This document shows, in pieces, positions 9,362 to 17,010 of a DNA stretch of 64,000 nt; within the stretch, counting starts at the first letter, position 1; every line of letters begins with the position of its first letter. The position numbers and the translations under genes were made by a program. This DNA comes from Candidatus Rokuibacteriota bacterium (GTDB lineage Bacteria > Methylomirabilota > Methylomirabilia > Rokubacteriales > CSP1-6), in NCBI GenBank assembly GCA_016200085.1, contig JACQFL010000008.1:62001-126000 (forward strand), given 5' to 3'. Below the pieces are notes generated by a model, which was given only the letters and a program-made list of their open reading frames with translations, made no database searches and was not told where the DNA came from.

Positions 9362-10225
9362 CTAGGAGAGTTCCCTCGCGCAGCGAAAGCCGATGAAGTC
9401 GAACCGCAGCCCGGGCGAGCGGTTGAGGCGAAGCGCCGACCGGAGATTCAGCGGGGCGCTGAACCAGGAACCGCCGCGCAGGACGCGGAACGTTCCGGCC
9501 TCCGGGCCCTTCGGGTTCCGCTCGGGACTGCGCCGGTAGTAGCCGCCGTCGTACCAGTCGGCGACCCATTGCCAGACGTTGCCCGCCATGTCCAGGGCCC
9601 CGTAGGGACTGGCCCCGGCGGGATAGGACCCCACCGGCGTCGGCTTGCCGAGCTTGCTCTCGTCCGAGTTGGCGCGGCCCGGGTCCCACTGCTCCCCCCA
9701 CGGGTACGTCCGGCCGTCGGTGCCCCGCGCCGCCTTCTCCCACTCCGCTTCCGTCGGCAGGCGCCTGCCGGCCCACGCGCAGTAGGCGCTGGCGTCGTCC
9801 CAGCTCACGCCGACCACGGGCTGTGCGGGCGCGTTGAAGCGCGCGCTCGTCCAGTACAGCGGGGCCGGGCGACCCGTGGCGCGCATGAAGCGCTCGTAGA
9901 GGGCGTTCGTCACCGGGTGGCGATCGATGGAGAACGCGTCCAGCGTCACGCGATGGCGTGGCAGCTCGCGCTCCATCCAGGGCCGGCACGTCGCCTCCGT
10001 GAAGCCGGGACGCTTGCACTCCTCGATGGCCCGGGCCACCTCCTGCTCGGTGCTCCCCATCCAGAACTCACCGGCCGGCACCCGCACCATCTCGGTGCCG
10101 TCCTCCGCCCGCGCCACCGGCGGCGGCTCGGTGACGTCGCGTGATTGCGCCAGCGAGGAACCGGTGCCGCCCAGCAGCGTCACGCCGAGGGCAATCGCGA
10201 GCCACCGGGCCGTCCGCGGGCGCAT
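9362..10225 (-). CDS. SUMF1/FGE-fold protein, exported
   Basis: 287 residues: signal peptide (about 1-28, ending SLAQS), then a formylglycine-generating-enzyme-sulfatase domain. Recognisable blocks are VRVPAGEFWMGS, RHPVTNALYERF, VSWDDASAYCAWAGRRLPTE, YPWGEQWD, DMAGNVWQWVADWY and VLRGGSW to IGFRCAR. The two catalytic Cys of true FGE, which follow the GGS motif, are absent (GGSWFSAPLNLRSALR), so it is probably not a sulfatase-maturing oxidase. It may be a structural or non-heme-iron relative. It starts 26 bases after the copper-monooxygenase-like gene on the same strand, so the two are likely co-expressed in the periplasm. Confidence 0.82.
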   Translation of the reverse strand: MRPRTARWLAIALGVTLLGGTGSSLAQSRDVTEPPPVARAEDGTEMVRVPAGEFWMGSTEQEVARAIEECKRPGFTEATCRPWMERELPRHRVTLDAFSIDRHPVTNALYERFMRATGRPAPLYWTSARFNAPAQPVVGVSWDDASAYCAWAGRRLPTEAEWEKAARGTDGRTYPWGEQWDPGRANSDESKLGKPTPVGSYPAGASPYGALDMAGNVWQWVADWYDGGYYRRSPERNPKGPEAGTFRVLRGGSWFSAPLNLRSALRLNRSPGLRFDFIGFRCARELS

Positions 10226-10251
10226 CGACCTCGCGGGCGCCTGCGGCGGGC

Positions 10252-11523
10252 TCACCGCGGGCGCGCGCCCAGGCGTTCGGAGTCCACGGTGACGCGGAGA
10301 AAGGCGATGCACATCTCGTCGGTGGTGCCTTCGCCCCAGCCCACCGGTCGGGGCGGGCGGTTGGGCTGCCGGGGGTTGTCGGCGGAGTTGTCGTAGATCG
10401 CCTGGACGTCGATCCGGGTGCCGCCCGGCAGCGGGATCGGCCGCGCGAACGTGTAGGCGCCCTGCCAGTTGAAGTCCCAGTCGTCGATGTAGATCAGCGG
10501 GCGCACGGTGCCGTCCGGATAGGTCGCGGTCACCTTCATCTCCCGCCCGAGCAGGTGCATGTGGGGCGCGATGCCGATGGTGTGGAGGTTCCACGCCAGC
10601 GGCACGGTCCAGGAGGCGCGGACCTCGTGGCGCGCGGCGCCGGCGGGAATCACGAACCCGCGGTTGAGGACGGGTACGACCCGCAGCCGCTTGTCCACCG
10701 GTTGCCGGATGAAGTGCAGGCCGATCCTCGTCCGGTCGGTCTCCGCCCGCTCGCTGCGGTTGTTGTAGTGGACCTGCGCCACCACACGCGCGCCGGCGGG
10801 CAGGAAGACTCCCACGTCGCTCGGCATCACGAGCGGCGGCGCGCCGGGGGCCCAGCCGCCCAGCCCGCCGGTGGCCGCGAATCCCGGCCCCCCGAAGCAG
10901 GTATAGCCGGGGCCGGGGTCGGCCCGGTCGAGCGCGAGCGAGGCGCCGGTGGTGTCGAGATAGGTGAGGACGTGGTGCACGATCTTCTTGTTGCCGGGGA
11001 TGACCTCGACGGCGGAGAGGTAGAGGTCGTAGCTGTAGCGGGTGGGCAGGGTGAAGCAGCGGTACACGTCGCCGGCGCCGGCGGCGACCGTGTACGCCTC
11101 GTCCATCTCGAGCACGAGGCCGGGCTGCCCCAGTGTCCACGTCGGCGGGAACGTGCGCGGGGGCGGGAGCCTGGCGGGATCGCCCTCGGGCGCGCCGGCC
11201 TTCACCCACCGGGCGATGAGCGCCAGGTCCGTGTCGGACAGGCGCCGGACCTCGGCGAAGTCTCCATGGCCGGCGACCGGCTTCCACGGCGGCATCCGGC
11301 GCGCCTGCGTGGCGACGTGGATCTGCTGCCGCCAGAGATACGCGTCCTGGTACGTCAGCAGCGAGAAGGGCGCGCCGCCTTCGGGACGATGGCACGTCTG
11401 GCAGTGGGCCTGGAGCACGCGCGAGATCTGGTCGCCGAACGTGACCGGCTCCTCGGCCGGCCGCGCCGGCTCCGCCGCCAGCGCGGCGGCGGCGATCAGC
11501 ACGAGCATCACGATGCGGCGCAT
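10252..11523 (-). CDS. Cytochrome c motif plus PHM/DBH-like copper monooxygenase protein, exported
   Basis: 423 residues; the ATG at 11523 has GGAGG 5 bases upstream. Signal peptide about 1-22. A heme-binding CQTCH lies at residues 41-45. From about residue 150 the protein matches copper type II ascorbate-dependent monooxygenases (peptidylglycine/dopamine hydroxylases). Likely CuM ligands are H183, H184 (VHHV) and H252 (VHYNN). Likely CuB ligands are H321 and H323 (PHMHLLG) and M404 in GTTDEMC, which matches the PHM Met region. A periplasmic hydroxylase fed electrons through its own heme is inferred; the substrate is unknown. The FGE-fold gene follows 26 bases downstream. Confidence 0.82.
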   Translation of the reverse strand: MRRIVMLVLIAAAALAAEPARPAEEPVTFGDQISRVLQAHCQTCHRPEGGAPFSLLTYQDAYLWRQQIHVATQARRMPPWKPVAGHGDFAEVRRLSDTDLALIARWVKAGAPEGDPARLPPPRTFPPTWTLGQPGLVLEMDEAYTVAAGAGDVYRCFTLPTRYSYDLYLSAVEVIPGNKKIVHHVLTYLDTTGASLALDRADPGPGYTCFGGPGFAATGGLGGWAPGAPPLVMPSDVGVFLPAGARVVAQVHYNNRSERAETDRTRIGLHFIRQPVDKRLRVVPVLNRGFVIPAGAARHEVRASWTVPLAWNLHTIGIAPHMHLLGREMKVTATYPDGTVRPLIYIDDWDFNWQGAYTFARPIPLPGGTRIDVQAIYDNSADNPRQPNRPPRPVGWGEGTTDEMCIAFLRVTVDSERLGARPR

Positions 11524-11676
11524 CGACGCCTCCATTCCAGGGAGGTGTTCTCGGCGGACGCGGCCGCCGCCTCCACCGAGATGGTCGCACGTTCCCGGGG
11601 AAAATCTCTTCGCGCGGCCGTGCTTCTGGCTGGCCCGCGCCACCCACGCCCCACCGCCACCACGCTCTGACCCTCA

Positions 11677-11718
11677 CCGGTCACGGAGCGGGCCGATGTC
11701 GGGTCATCCCGTGACCGG
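11677..11718. other. 10-base inverted repeat upstream of the sensor kinase
   Basis: CCGGTCACGG (11677-11686) and its reverse complement CCGTGACCGG (11709-11718), spaced by 22 bases, lie just upstream of the -35 box at 11733. It could be a regulator binding site or a hairpin shared by the divergent genes. Confidence 0.4.
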
Positions 11719-11732
11719 CGCTCTCCGGTGGC

Positions 11733-11762
11733 TTGACGCCGACCCGCCCGGCGCTGTGTACT
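11733..11762 (+). promoter_or_regulatory. Candidate sigma-70 promoter for the hybrid histidine kinase
   Basis: TTGACG at 11733-11738, 18-base spacer, TGTACT at 11757-11762, 40 bases before the kinase start. Confidence 0.5.
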
Positions 11763-11802
11763 AAACGCCTCGCACAGCCGGGTTCGTCCGGGGAGGCTCG
11801 TC

Positions 11803-13392
11803 ATGCGTCTCTCGAGTGAGTGGGCGGTCGTCCGCTACGCGGTGGGAATCCTCGCCGTGGCGGCAGCCTGCCTCCTCACGTGGCTGGGATGGCCGCATCT
11901 GCAGTCGAGCCCGACCCCCCTCTTCTTCGCCGCGGTCATGCTCACCGCGTGGTGGGTGGGGCTCGGCCCCGCGCTGCTCGTCTCGGCGCTCGCGGCGCTG
12001 TCCGTCGAGTACTTCTTCATCCCGCCGTTCAACGCGTTCGTCTTCAGCCTCGACGCGGTCGTCCGGGTCGTGGTGTTCTTCGCGGTGGCCGGGCTGATCT
12101 CCTCGCTCAACGGACGGCTGCAGCGCGCGGAGAGCGAGGTCCGCGAGGCGCACGCCGGTCTCGAACAGCGCGTGGCCGGGCGCACGGCCGCGTTGTCGGA
12201 CAGCAACCGGGTCCTCGAGGCGGAGATCGTCGAGCGCAGGCGGGCGGAGGCTGCGCTCCGCGAGCACGAGGAGCAGCTGCGCCACTCGCAGAAGATGGAG
12301 GCGTTCGGCCAGCTCGCGGGCGGCATCGCCCACGACTTCAACAATCTCCTGACCGTCATCCTCGGCCGCGCCCAGCTGCTGCAGGCGCGGATGGGCCGCG
12401 AGCACCCGCTGCGCGGCGAGATCGGGACCATCCACACCACCGCCATCCGCGCCGCGGCGCTCACGCGCCAGCTGCTGGCGTTCAGCCGCAAGCAGGTGCT
12501 GCAGCCCAAGCTGCTCGACCTCAACGCCGTCGTGGCCAGCATGGGCTCGATGCTGCGCCCGCTCATCGGCGAGGATATCGACCTCGTCATCACGCCCGGC
12601 GCCAACCTCGGCCGCGTGCGCGTGGATCCCGGCCAGATCGAGCAGATGATCGTGAACCTCGTGGTCAACGCCCGTGACGCCATGCCCACCGGCGGCTCGG
12701 TGACCATCCGCACCGCGAACGTCGACGCGGCGGCGACCGCGGAGGGCCTGAAGCCGGGCGGCTACATCCTGCTCGAGGTCGCCGACACGGGGCTCGGCAT
12801 GGACGCCGCGACGGCCGCGCGGATCTTCGAGCCGTTCTTCACCACCAAGCCGACCGGCCGGGGCACCGGGCTGGGGCTCTCGACGGTGTACGGCATCGTG
12901 CAGCAGAGCGGGGGACACATCGACGTCGACACCGCGCCCGGGCGCGGCGCGACGTTCCGGGTGTGGCTTCCGCGCCTCGAGGAGCCGGGCGAAGGGGCGC
13001 GCCCGCGCCGGGAGGCGGGCGCGTCGGGCGGCACCGAGACGGTGCTCCTCGTGGAGGACGAGATCGGCGTCCGGGAGCTGGTGCGCGACGTGCTCGTGGT
13101 GAACGGCTACACCCTGCTCGAGGCGGGGGACCCCGGCGAGGCCCTCGAGATCAGCGAGCGGCACCGCGGACCGATCCACCTGCTCCTCACCGACCTCGTC
13201 ATGCCCCAGCTGTCGGGCGCGGACCTCGCGGCGCGCCTGGCGGTGCTGCGTCCGCAGATGAAGGTGCTCCAGATGTCGGGCTACGCCCCGCCCGGCTTCA
13301 ACCCCGGCCCCGCGTTCCTCTCGAAGCCCTTCACGCCGGACAACCTCGCCCGCAAGGTGCGGGAAACGCTGGACGCCCCCGTCGCCCGGTGA
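11803..13392 (+). CDS. Membrane hybrid sensor histidine kinase / response regulator
   Basis: 529 residues. Residues about 10-100 form several membrane helices resembling the DUF4118 (KdpD-type) sensor (SVEYFFIPPFNAF). A coiled coil spans about 103-165. The HisKA phospho-acceptor is H177 in GGIAHDFNNLL. The ATPase domain follows: N box VNLVVNARDAM, DTGLGMD, FFTTKPTGRGTGLGLS. A C-terminal receiver domain has LVEDE, the phospho-acceptor Asp in LLTDLVMP, and the conserved Lys in SKPF. No output domain is fused, so the phosphoryl group presumably goes to another partner or the receiver tunes the kinase. Signal unknown. Confidence 0.9.
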   Translation: MRLSSEWAVVRYAVGILAVAAACLLTWLGWPHLQSSPTPLFFAAVMLTAWWVGLGPALLVSALAALSVEYFFIPPFNAFVFSLDAVVRVVVFFAVAGLISSLNGRLQRAESEVREAHAGLEQRVAGRTAALSDSNRVLEAEIVERRRAEAALREHEEQLRHSQKMEAFGQLAGGIAHDFNNLLTVILGRAQLLQARMGREHPLRGEIGTIHTTAIRAAALTRQLLAFSRKQVLQPKLLDLNAVVASMGSMLRPLIGEDIDLVITPGANLGRVRVDPGQIEQMIVNLVVNARDAMPTGGSVTIRTANVDAAATAEGLKPGGYILLEVADTGLGMDAATAARIFEPFFTTKPTGRGTGLGLSTVYGIVQQSGGHIDVDTAPGRGATFRVWLPRLEEPGEGARPRREAGASGGTETVLLVEDEIGVRELVRDVLVVNGYTLLEAGDPGEALEISERHRGPIHLLLTDLVMPQLSGADLAARLAVLRPQMKVLQMSGYAPPGFNPGPAFLSKPFTPDNLARKVRETLDAPVAR

Positions 13393-13441
13393 GCGGGGCG
13401 CTCTTCCGCGGGCTCTCCGTCTCTGGTAGAATTCCCGCACG

Positions 13442-13660
13442 ATGGCGCAGCGACTCCCGGAGCTCATCGGGCGCGCGATGATCGATCCCGACTTTCTCGC
13501 GGAGCTGCAGCGCGCGCCGGAGGCGATCCTCGCCGGGTTCGAGCTCAACGACGACGAGCGGGAGGCCGTGCGCCAGGCGCTCCGCCGGCTCGCCGAGACG
13601 CCCACCACCCAGCGCCCCCAGGCCTTCAGCAGCGCGCTCCTCCGCCGCGTCGCGACGTAG
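13442..13660 (+). CDS. Small protein resembling NHLP/Os1348-type RiPP precursors
   Basis: 72 residues, starting 49 bases after the kinase stop with no strong ribosome binding site. The pattern LIGRAMIDPDFLAEL, then APEAILAGFELNDDEREAV is like the short nitrile-hydratase-leader-peptide clan proteins (Os1348-like), in which 'DPxFxxxLxxDPexaLaGyxLtxxEr' is typical. The C-terminal 20 residues (TTQRPQAFSSALLRRV) lack Cys and carry few Ser/Thr, so a modified core peptide is not obvious. It precedes a cyclic-nucleotide-binding protein and a PqqD/M50-like protein on the same strand, which is why a precursor role is considered. Function unproven. Confidence 0.55.
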   Translation: MAQRLPELIGRAMIDPDFLAELQRAPEAILAGFELNDDEREAVRQALRRLAETPTTQRPQAFSSALLRRVAT

Positions 13661-13678
13661 CGACGGGAGCATCGCTCG

Positions 13679-14176
13679 GTGAAGCTCGCGGAGACCACCG
13701 AGTTCCTCAAGAGCGTCCGCCTCTTCAAGGAGTTCGCCGACGTCGACCGCGCCGCGCTCGCCCAGCGGCTGCGCGAGCGATCGCTCCGCAAGGGCCAGGT
13801 GCTCATGCGCGAGGGGGACGCGGGCGACGAGATGTACCTCGTCGTCAACGGCTCCCTCATCGTGTCCAAGGCCGTCACCGGCCGCGTCGAGCAGGTGCTC
13901 GCGCGCTTCGGTCGCGGTGATTTCACCGGCGAGATGAGCCTGTTCGACCGGGCCCCGCGCTCGGCCACGATCCAGGCCGACGCCGACAGCGTGCTCCTCG
14001 CCCTGGACGCCAAGAATCTGAAGACGCTGACCGACACCAACCCGCGCGCGGCGGCGGCATTCTTCTTCGCCCTCGTCCAGGTCTTCATCGAGCGCCTGCG
14101 GGCCTCCGGGGACCTCGTGGCCGAGGTCACGCGGTGGGGGCTCGAGGCCACGGGCATGGACGTCGAGCCGCGATGA
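13679..14176 (+). CDS. Cyclic-nucleotide-binding domain protein without DNA-binding domain
   Basis: 165 residues from a GTG start with GGGAG about 8 bases upstream. The whole protein is one Crp-like cNMP-binding beta-roll: VRLFKEFADVDRAALAQRL, GQVLMREGDAGDEMYLVVNGSL, then the phosphate-binding cassette region GDFTGEMSLFDRAPRSATIQA. No helix-turn-helix follows, so it is not a transcription factor and may be a regulatory subunit. Its stop overlaps the start of the downstream membrane protein (ATGA), indicating coupled translation and likely a shared function. Confidence 0.82.
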   Translation: MKLAETTEFLKSVRLFKEFADVDRAALAQRLRERSLRKGQVLMREGDAGDEMYLVVNGSLIVSKAVTGRVEQVLARFGRGDFTGEMSLFDRAPRSATIQADADSVLLALDAKNLKTLTDTNPRAAAAFFFALVQVFIERLRASGDLVAEVTRWGLEATGMDVEPR

Positions 14177-15399
14177 GCGATCAGCCGATCACGCGCCGGG
14201 CCAAGCTCGAGCTGCTCGTGCGGCGCGACGACGGGGAGAGCTTCGACGTCCGACAGGTCTCGAGCGCCGCCGCGTGGGTGCAGCTGCGCCCGCAGCGGCT
14301 GGAAGACGGCGCCTTCGAGCTGGTCGAGGTCGCCTCCCGGATGGGCCAGAGCCCGAGCTACATCCTCAAGAACACCAGGACCGACCGCTTCCTTCTCCTC
14401 TCCGACCGCGAGCGATTCCTGTGGAACCGCATGGACGGTCACACCGCGCTGCAGGACATGGCCACCGCGTACGTGCTCGAGTTCGGCCAGTTCGACTTCG
14501 AGGTCATCCCCGCGCTCATCCGCAAGCTGCAGGCCGCCGGCGTGCTGACGCTGCAGCCCGCCTCGCGCTTGCGCCAGGCGCTCGCGCGCAACCGGCGGCG
14601 GCGCATCCTGCGCGCGACGGAGACGGCGCTCACCGCGCTGGAGCGGATCAACATCTCGAGCCGCAAGGTCCAGCCGTTCTTCGCCGCCCTCTACCGGTGG
14701 GGCGGGGCCGTCCTGTTCACTCGCGGGGCGGTGGGGGTGGCCGCGGTGCTCACCGTGCTCGGGTTCATCGCGGCGGCCCGGATGTGGCACGACGCGGACG
14801 ACGTGGCCTCAGGGCTCAGGGCGAGCCCGGTGCTCGCGATCCTCGGCGTGAAGCTGCTGCTCCTGCTCACCATCGGGGTGCACCAGCTCGTGCACGGCCT
14901 GGCCGTCGTGCACTTCCGGCGCCGGGTGCGCGAGTTCGGCTTCACCTTCCTGCACGGCTTCGTGCCGACCTTCTACGTCGACGTCACCGACATCTTCATG
15001 GCGACCCGGCGCGGGCGCATCATCACCGCGGTCTCGGGCACGGTCGTGCACATCGTGCTCGGAGCGGTGGCCTTCATCGCGGCCTACCAGCTGCCGCCCG
15101 GCTTCGCCAAGGCGTTCCTGGCCACCTCGGCGGTCCTCCAGTGGCAGGCGTTCGTGGTGGCGCTCTACCCGTTCTGCTTCATCGAGATGGACGGCTACCA
15201 CGTCCTCGTCGACGTGCTCGGCGTGCCCACGCTCAAGCACGACGCCACCGCATACGTCGGCCGGCTCCTCCGGGGCGGCAAGCCCGGGCGGTGGACCCGC
15301 GAGAAGAAGCTGTGGGTCGGCTACGTCGCCCTCTCCGCCGTATCGATCGCGGCCTTCATCGTCTTCAACGTCTATCTGATCCACCACGCCACGACCTGA
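14173..15399 (+). CDS. PqqD-like / M50-peptidase-like membrane protein with degenerate HExxH
   Basis: 408 residues; the ATG overlaps the preceding stop (ATGA). Residues about 50-130 (SYILKNTRTDRFLLLSDRE, then FLWNRMDGHTALQDMATAY) look like a PqqD/RRE-type peptide-binding domain. Several membrane helices follow, with a motif HQLVH where active M50-type proteases have HExxH, and a later EMDGYHVLVD corresponding to the second metal-binding motif. The arrangement is that of putative peptide zinc metalloproteases of RiPP clusters (YydH-like). Glu-to-Gln in the HExxH predicts loss of proteolysis, so export or binding may remain. Role inferred from the three-gene cassette. Confidence 0.65.
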   Translation: MSDQPITRRAKLELLVRRDDGESFDVRQVSSAAAWVQLRPQRLEDGAFELVEVASRMGQSPSYILKNTRTDRFLLLSDRERFLWNRMDGHTALQDMATAYVLEFGQFDFEVIPALIRKLQAAGVLTLQPASRLRQALARNRRRRILRATETALTALERINISSRKVQPFFAALYRWGGAVLFTRGAVGVAAVLTVLGFIAAARMWHDADDVASGLRASPVLAILGVKLLLLLTIGVHQLVHGLAVVHFRRRVREFGFTFLHGFVPTFYVDVTDIFMATRRGRIITAVSGTVVHIVLGAVAFIAAYQLPPGFAKAFLATSAVLQWQAFVVALYPFCFIEMDGYHVLVDVLGVPTLKHDATAYVGRLLRGGKPGRWTREKKLWVGYVALSAVSIAAFIVFNVYLIHHATT

Positions 15400-15434
15400 T
15401 GCCATGGCGCCCCGCGCGCCGCTCGGCGATCGAG

Positions 15435-15514
15435 TTGAAGCTGGGGGGCTCCGGGCGCCCCCAGACCCCCCAACGCTCGGAGCACCCCGGCAAAGCCGTG
15501 GCGCTCCTCGATAT
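15435..15514 (+). repeat. Dispersed palindromic repeat family 1, copy 2
   Basis: Starts 36 bases after the M50-like gene stop, in the same orientation. Hairpin 1: GGGGGGCTCCGGGCGCCCCC. Hairpin 2: GGAGCACCCCGGC, AAA, GCCGTGGCGCTCC, then TCGATAT. Best-preserved copy in the window. Confidence 0.7.
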
Positions 15515-15537
15515 TCGGACAGGCTCCTGGCCTGGGA

Positions 15538-15579
15538 CTGGGGGGGCTCCGAGCGCCCCCCGAGCCCCCCGCGCTCGCG
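15538..15579 (+). repeat. Dispersed palindromic repeat family 1, partial copy 3
   Basis: Contains hairpin 1 only (GGGGGGCTCCGAGCGCCCCC) and the following CCGCGCTCG, 23 bases after copy 2, forming a tandem pair. Confidence 0.55.
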
Positions 15580-15631
15580 ACACCGCGGCTCGGCCGCGGG
15601 CCCCTCGACCGCGCGATTCGCCCACACGCGC

Positions 15632-16933
15632 TCAGGACACGTCCTCCAGGAGCGCCTCCACCGCGTCGGCGATCCGCCGCGCGTCTCCTGGATCGGCCGG
15701 CGGGGGGCTCGTGAGCGCAGCGGCCTGGCGCTCGGGGGTGACGGCGGCGAGCCGCGCCTGAGCCCGGAGCTGGAGCGTGTCGCCCAGCGCCACCGCGACG
15801 TCGCCGAGCGCGGCGAAGGCGAGGCCGAGGCGCTCGGGGTGTCCGGGCGCCGCGGCGATGCGCGCGACGAGGGCGCGGCGAAGCTGCATCGCGACTCGAC
15901 CGCGATCGCCGTCGAGCGTGACCAGCTCGCCGCCGAGGGCCGCCCATTCGAGCGTGAGCGCCGCGCCGGTCTCGCGCAGCGCCGGCCCGAGCGCGGCCGC
16001 GCTGGTGGCGGCGACGACGGCGACGACCCCGCGGGCGACGGCGCGCGGCAGCGGGCGCGGCGTCGCCTCGTCGGAGCGGACGGGCAGGACGGCGACGAGC
16101 CGACCGTCGGCGGTGAGCTCGAGGTGATCTTCGAGCGCGGAGCCGAGCGCCCACAGCGAGCAGCGGACGGCGCCGCCGGCGTCGCGCACGCGATGAGGAC
16201 CGCGGCGGCCGTGGCCCTGGACGCTGTCTCGACGATAGACGCGTCCACGCCATGCCACCGCCTCGACGCCGTCGCGCAGCTGGACGGTGAGACCGTCACC
16301 CTCGACCAGCGGCTCGAAGGGCGCCGGCCGCCACCCCAGGGTGCCCGCGGCGAACGCCGCGAGCGGATCCGGCACGCCGTCGTCGTGGCGGAACGAGTCG
16401 AGGAGGGTGGAGAAGAGCTGCTCGGTCGGATAGGGGCCGCCGTAGATGAGACGCTCGCGCCGCTGATCGGCGGCGAGCTCCGCGATGAGGTTGAGCACGG
16501 CGGTGCCGGCGCCGCGCGGCAGCCGCGCGGGCTCGGCGAGCGCGGGGAGGCGGTCGACGGCGTGGTACGCGACCGCCTCGCAGACCGTGAGCGCCGCCTG
16601 ACGCGCCCGCGGCCGTGGTCCGATCCACAGCCGGTCGGAGCGGCCCCATGGCGCGTCATGGGTCGCGCGCGGCTCGATCGTGATCCACGCCCCGCCGGGG
16701 AGGCGGACCGACGCTTCAGCGAGCGTGTCGTCCGCGCCCCAGTCGAGGACCGCGGCGAGCGTGCCCGCGCGGTCGACCGCGAAGCGTCGGCGCGCCGCGC
16801 CGTCCGCCCGCCGCACCACGCCGACGCGAGTGCCGTGGGGCGCGGGCGCGACGTCGACGGCGGCGAGCTCGTCCTCGCCGAGCCCGGCGGCGTCGAGCGA
16901 TGCGCGGAGGCGGGCGCGTTCGGCGGGGTCCAT
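15632..16933 (-). CDS. Uncharacterised protein
   Basis: 433 residues from the ATG at 16933. An in-frame ATG at 17008 would leave only two bases to the divergent amidase start and would cover the AT-richer promoter-like stretch near 16950, so the shorter form is preferred. The protein is Ala/Arg/Asp-rich and soluble, without signal peptide or helices. The N-terminal part (LPGGAWITIEPRATHDAPWG, then RSDRLWIGP) looks beta-rich, the middle has YGGPYPTEQLF and LLDSFRHDDGVPDPL, and the C-terminus is helical. I recognise no family. It sits back to back with the RiPP-like cassette across two palindromic repeats. Confidence 0.6.
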   Translation of the reverse strand: MDPAERARLRASLDAAGLGEDELAAVDVAPAPHGTRVGVVRRADGAARRRFAVDRAGTLAAVLDWGADDTLAEASVRLPGGAWITIEPRATHDAPWGRSDRLWIGPRPRARQAALTVCEAVAYHAVDRLPALAEPARLPRGAGTAVLNLIAELAADQRRERLIYGGPYPTEQLFSTLLDSFRHDDGVPDPLAAFAAGTLGWRPAPFEPLVEGDGLTVQLRDGVEAVAWRGRVYRRDSVQGHGRRGPHRVRDAGGAVRCSLWALGSALEDHLELTADGRLVAVLPVRSDEATPRPLPRAVARGVVAVVAATSAAALGPALRETGAALTLEWAALGGELVTLDGDRGRVAMQLRRALVARIAAAPGHPERLGLAFAALGDVAVALGDTLQLRAQARLAAVTPERQAAALTSPPPADPGDARRIADAVEALLEDVS

Positions 16934-17010
16934 CAGCGCGACGTCACACGCCGGATGATACAATGCGCGGGTGTCCGGGATCGGTGCGGCATCGTTCCCG
17001 AGTGTCATCG

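Noticed and set aside
11761-14790. A 1009-codon minus-strand open frame antisense to the sensor kinase and following genes
   Set aside because: Arg/Glu/His-rich shadow of high-GC coding DNA with no domain; the plus strand encodes clear proteins with motifs.
16934-17008. Longer N-terminus (start at 17008) for the unknown protein 15632-16933
   Set aside because: It would leave two bases between divergent starts and cover a promoter-like AT-richer stretch; kept only as an alternative.
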